Below are positions 6,442 through 7,531 of a DNA stretch of 7,531 nucleotides, piece by piece. The position numbers were made by a program, and so were the translations under genes. The notes beneath the pieces were generated by a model. That model had not been told where the DNA came from and made no database searches. It worked only from the letters and a program-made list of their open reading frames with translations. The stretch covers positions 1 through 7,531 of the forward strand of contig SKLX01000074.1 of NCBI GenBank assembly GCA_007121375.1. Direction: 5' to 3'. Position 1 is the first letter of the stretch. Every line of letters starts with the position of its first letter. The stretch is from Bacillota bacterium (lineage in GTDB: Bacteria > Bacillota > Dethiobacteria > SKNC01).

Positions 6442-7531
6442 ATGCAAACATACTTAAAACCCTATCCAGTATCTCCAGGGAACAATCCAGCTCCTCCCGG
6501 GAAATGTTTAAAGGGGGTAAAAATCTTAATACTTTTCCCCCTATACAGTTAATTACCAGACCTTCCCCGTAACAGTACTTCAAAATCTCCTTGCCGTTCC
6601 CTTCTACTTCCATGGCCAGCATAAAACCTTTACCCCTGACCTCTTTTACAATGGAGTGCTTTTCTTTTAGCTCCTCCAGCTTTTCCCTGAAGTAGTTGCT
6701 TAGTTCTTCAACCTTTTCCAAAAATCCCTGATCCAGGAGAGTTTCTATTACAGCCAGGGCGGCAGCACAGGCCAGGGGATTACCTCCAAAGGTAGATGCA
6801 TGGTCACCTGGATTAAATCCCCGGGCAAATTCCTCCCGGGCCACCATGGCACCAATAGGCACTCCTCCCCCCAGGCCTTTAGCCAGGGTCATGATATCAG
6901 GCTTTACCCCGTAATTCTCCCAGGCAAATAGCTTGCCGGTGCGACCCATACCGCACTGGACCTCGTCAAAAATCAAAAGGAGATTATTTTTATCACACAA
7001 CTCCCGCAAACCCTCTATAAATTCCTGAGTTCCCGGGTGGATTCCCCCTTCCCCCTGTAGGGGCTCAATCATAATGGCACAGGTTTTTTCTCCTACCAGG
7101 GAAGAAAAAGCCTCCAGGTCATTAAAGGGAGCGTACTTAAACCCGGGGAGCATGGGATCAAAACCTTCATGGTACTTGGGCTGTCCCGTTGCTGTAATGG
7201 TGGCCATGGTCCGGCCGTGGAAGGAGTTTTCTGCCGTAATTATTTCGTAGCCTTTTCCTTCTGAATGCAATCTGGAATACTTGCGGGCCAGTTTGATAGC
7301 CGCCTCGTTAGCTTCTGCTCCACTATTACAAAAAAAGGTTTTGCCTGGAAAAGAGTTTTCCACCAGGAGCCTGGCCAGTTCTACCTGGGGCTCCGTATAA
7401 TAAAGGTTGGAACAGTGAATTAACCGGGCGGACTGCTCCTGGATAGCTTCCACCAGTTGGGGAGGGCAGTGACCCAGGACGTTTACCGCCAATCCCCCCA
7501 CCATATCCAGGTATTTTCGTCCCTTCTCATC
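6440..7531 (-). CDS. argD: Acetylornithine aminotransferase, 5'-truncated by the window edge
   Basis: This PLP enzyme transaminates N-acetylglutamate semialdehyde with glutamate to give N-acetylornithine. The frame stays open to the right edge (363 codons visible). The codons before the Met at 7504 read DEKGRKYLD, which fits the conserved ArgD N-terminal region, so that Met is internal and roughly 30-40 residues lie outside. Counting from that Met, the class-III aminotransferase features are SGAEANEAA at 61-69 (PLP phosphate loop), FHGRT at 95-99, IFDEVQCGMGRTG at 178-190 with Asp180 that binds the pyridine nitrogen, LAKGLGGGVPIGA at 207-219 with the Schiff-base Lys209, and HASTFGGNPLACAAA at 235-249. 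The 29-residue Asp-Lys spacing is normal. Close relatives (succinylornithine, GABA or ornithine aminotransferases) share these motifs, and the arginine operon context decides for ArgD. It may also serve lysine synthesis, as some ArgD proteins do. carB follows after 10 bases. Confidence 0.95.
   Translation of the reverse strand, partial: DEKGRKYLDMVGGLAVNVLGHCPPQLVEAIQEQSARLIHCSNLYYTEPQVELARLLVENSFPGKTFFCNSGAEANEAAIKLARKYSRLHSEGKGYEIITAENSFHGRTMATITATGQPKYHEGFDPMLPGFKYAPFNDLEAFSSLVGEKTCAIMIEPLQGEGGIHPGTQEFIEGLRELCDKNNLLLIFDEVQCGMGRTGKLFAWENYGVKPDIMTLAKGLGGGVPIGAMVAREEFARGFNPGDHASTFGGNPLACAAALAVIETLLDQGFLEKVEELSNYFREKLEELKEKHSIVKEVRGKGFMLAMEVEGNGKEILKYCYGEGLVINCIGGKVLRFLPPLNISREELDCSLEILDRVLSMFA

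Larger units (their letters stand above)
1..7531 (-). other. Arginine biosynthesis operon segment argD-carB-argF-argG-argH
   Basis: All five genes share one strand, with junctions of +10, about +46, +82 and -1 bases and no convincing terminator or promoter between them, so one polycistronic transcript is likely. The promoter and any ArgR operator should lie beyond the right edge, upstream of argD and probably of further arg genes (argC, argJ, argB in related clusters). I saw no ArgR-type box in the gaps inside the window. Operon unity is inferred from layout and not shown directly. Confidence 0.75.

Noticed and set aside
6430..6447. An N-terminal extension of carB from a TTG at 6447
   Set aside because: It has no Shine-Dalgarno sequence, would overlap argD by 8 bases, and adds six unconserved residues. 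The ATG at 6429 has AGGGGG at 6 bases.
7502..7504. The Met codon at 7504 as the argD start
   Set aside because: The frame continues upstream to the window edge with conserved ArgD sequence (GRKYLD), so this Met is internal and the gene is cut by the window.

Overview
The window is the downstream part of an arginine biosynthesis operon. Every gene lies on the minus strand, so transcription runs from high to low coordinates in the order argD, carB, argF, argG, argH. The strong purine-rich Shine-Dalgarno sequences, the use of TTG starts, base composition near 50% GC and the protein sequences all suggest a Firmicute of the Clostridia type (Moorella, Carboxydothermus or Desulfotomaculum-like). This placement is by eye, not by a search.

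Layout on the minus strand: argD (acetylornithine aminotransferase) enters at the right edge without its first few dozen codons. carB (large subunit of carbamoyl-phosphate synthetase) follows after 10 bases, its ribosome binding site overlapping the argD stop codon. argF (ornithine carbamoyltransferase) follows after an A/T-rich gap of about 45 bases. argG (argininosuccinate synthase) follows after an 82-base gap that holds an imperfect inverted repeat. argH (argininosuccinate lyase) starts inside the argG stop codon (TAATG) and leaves the window at the left edge after 300 codons. No gap exceeds 300 bases, and I see no RNA gene, mobile element, CRISPR array, convincing promoter or intrinsic terminator.

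Together the genes cover the later arginine steps. ArgD makes N-acetylornithine, which an acetyl-transfer step outside the window turns into ornithine. CarB with its missing partner CarA makes carbamoyl phosphate. ArgF joins the two into citrulline, ArgG adds aspartate, and ArgH releases arginine and fumarate. Gene order follows pathway order.

This is a well-known system and I find no undescribed one. Points worth a second look are the absence of carA next to carB, the inverted repeat before argG, TTG starts on argF and argG, an effector-pocket-like set of residues in CarB, and a marked excess of CCTGG on the coding strand.
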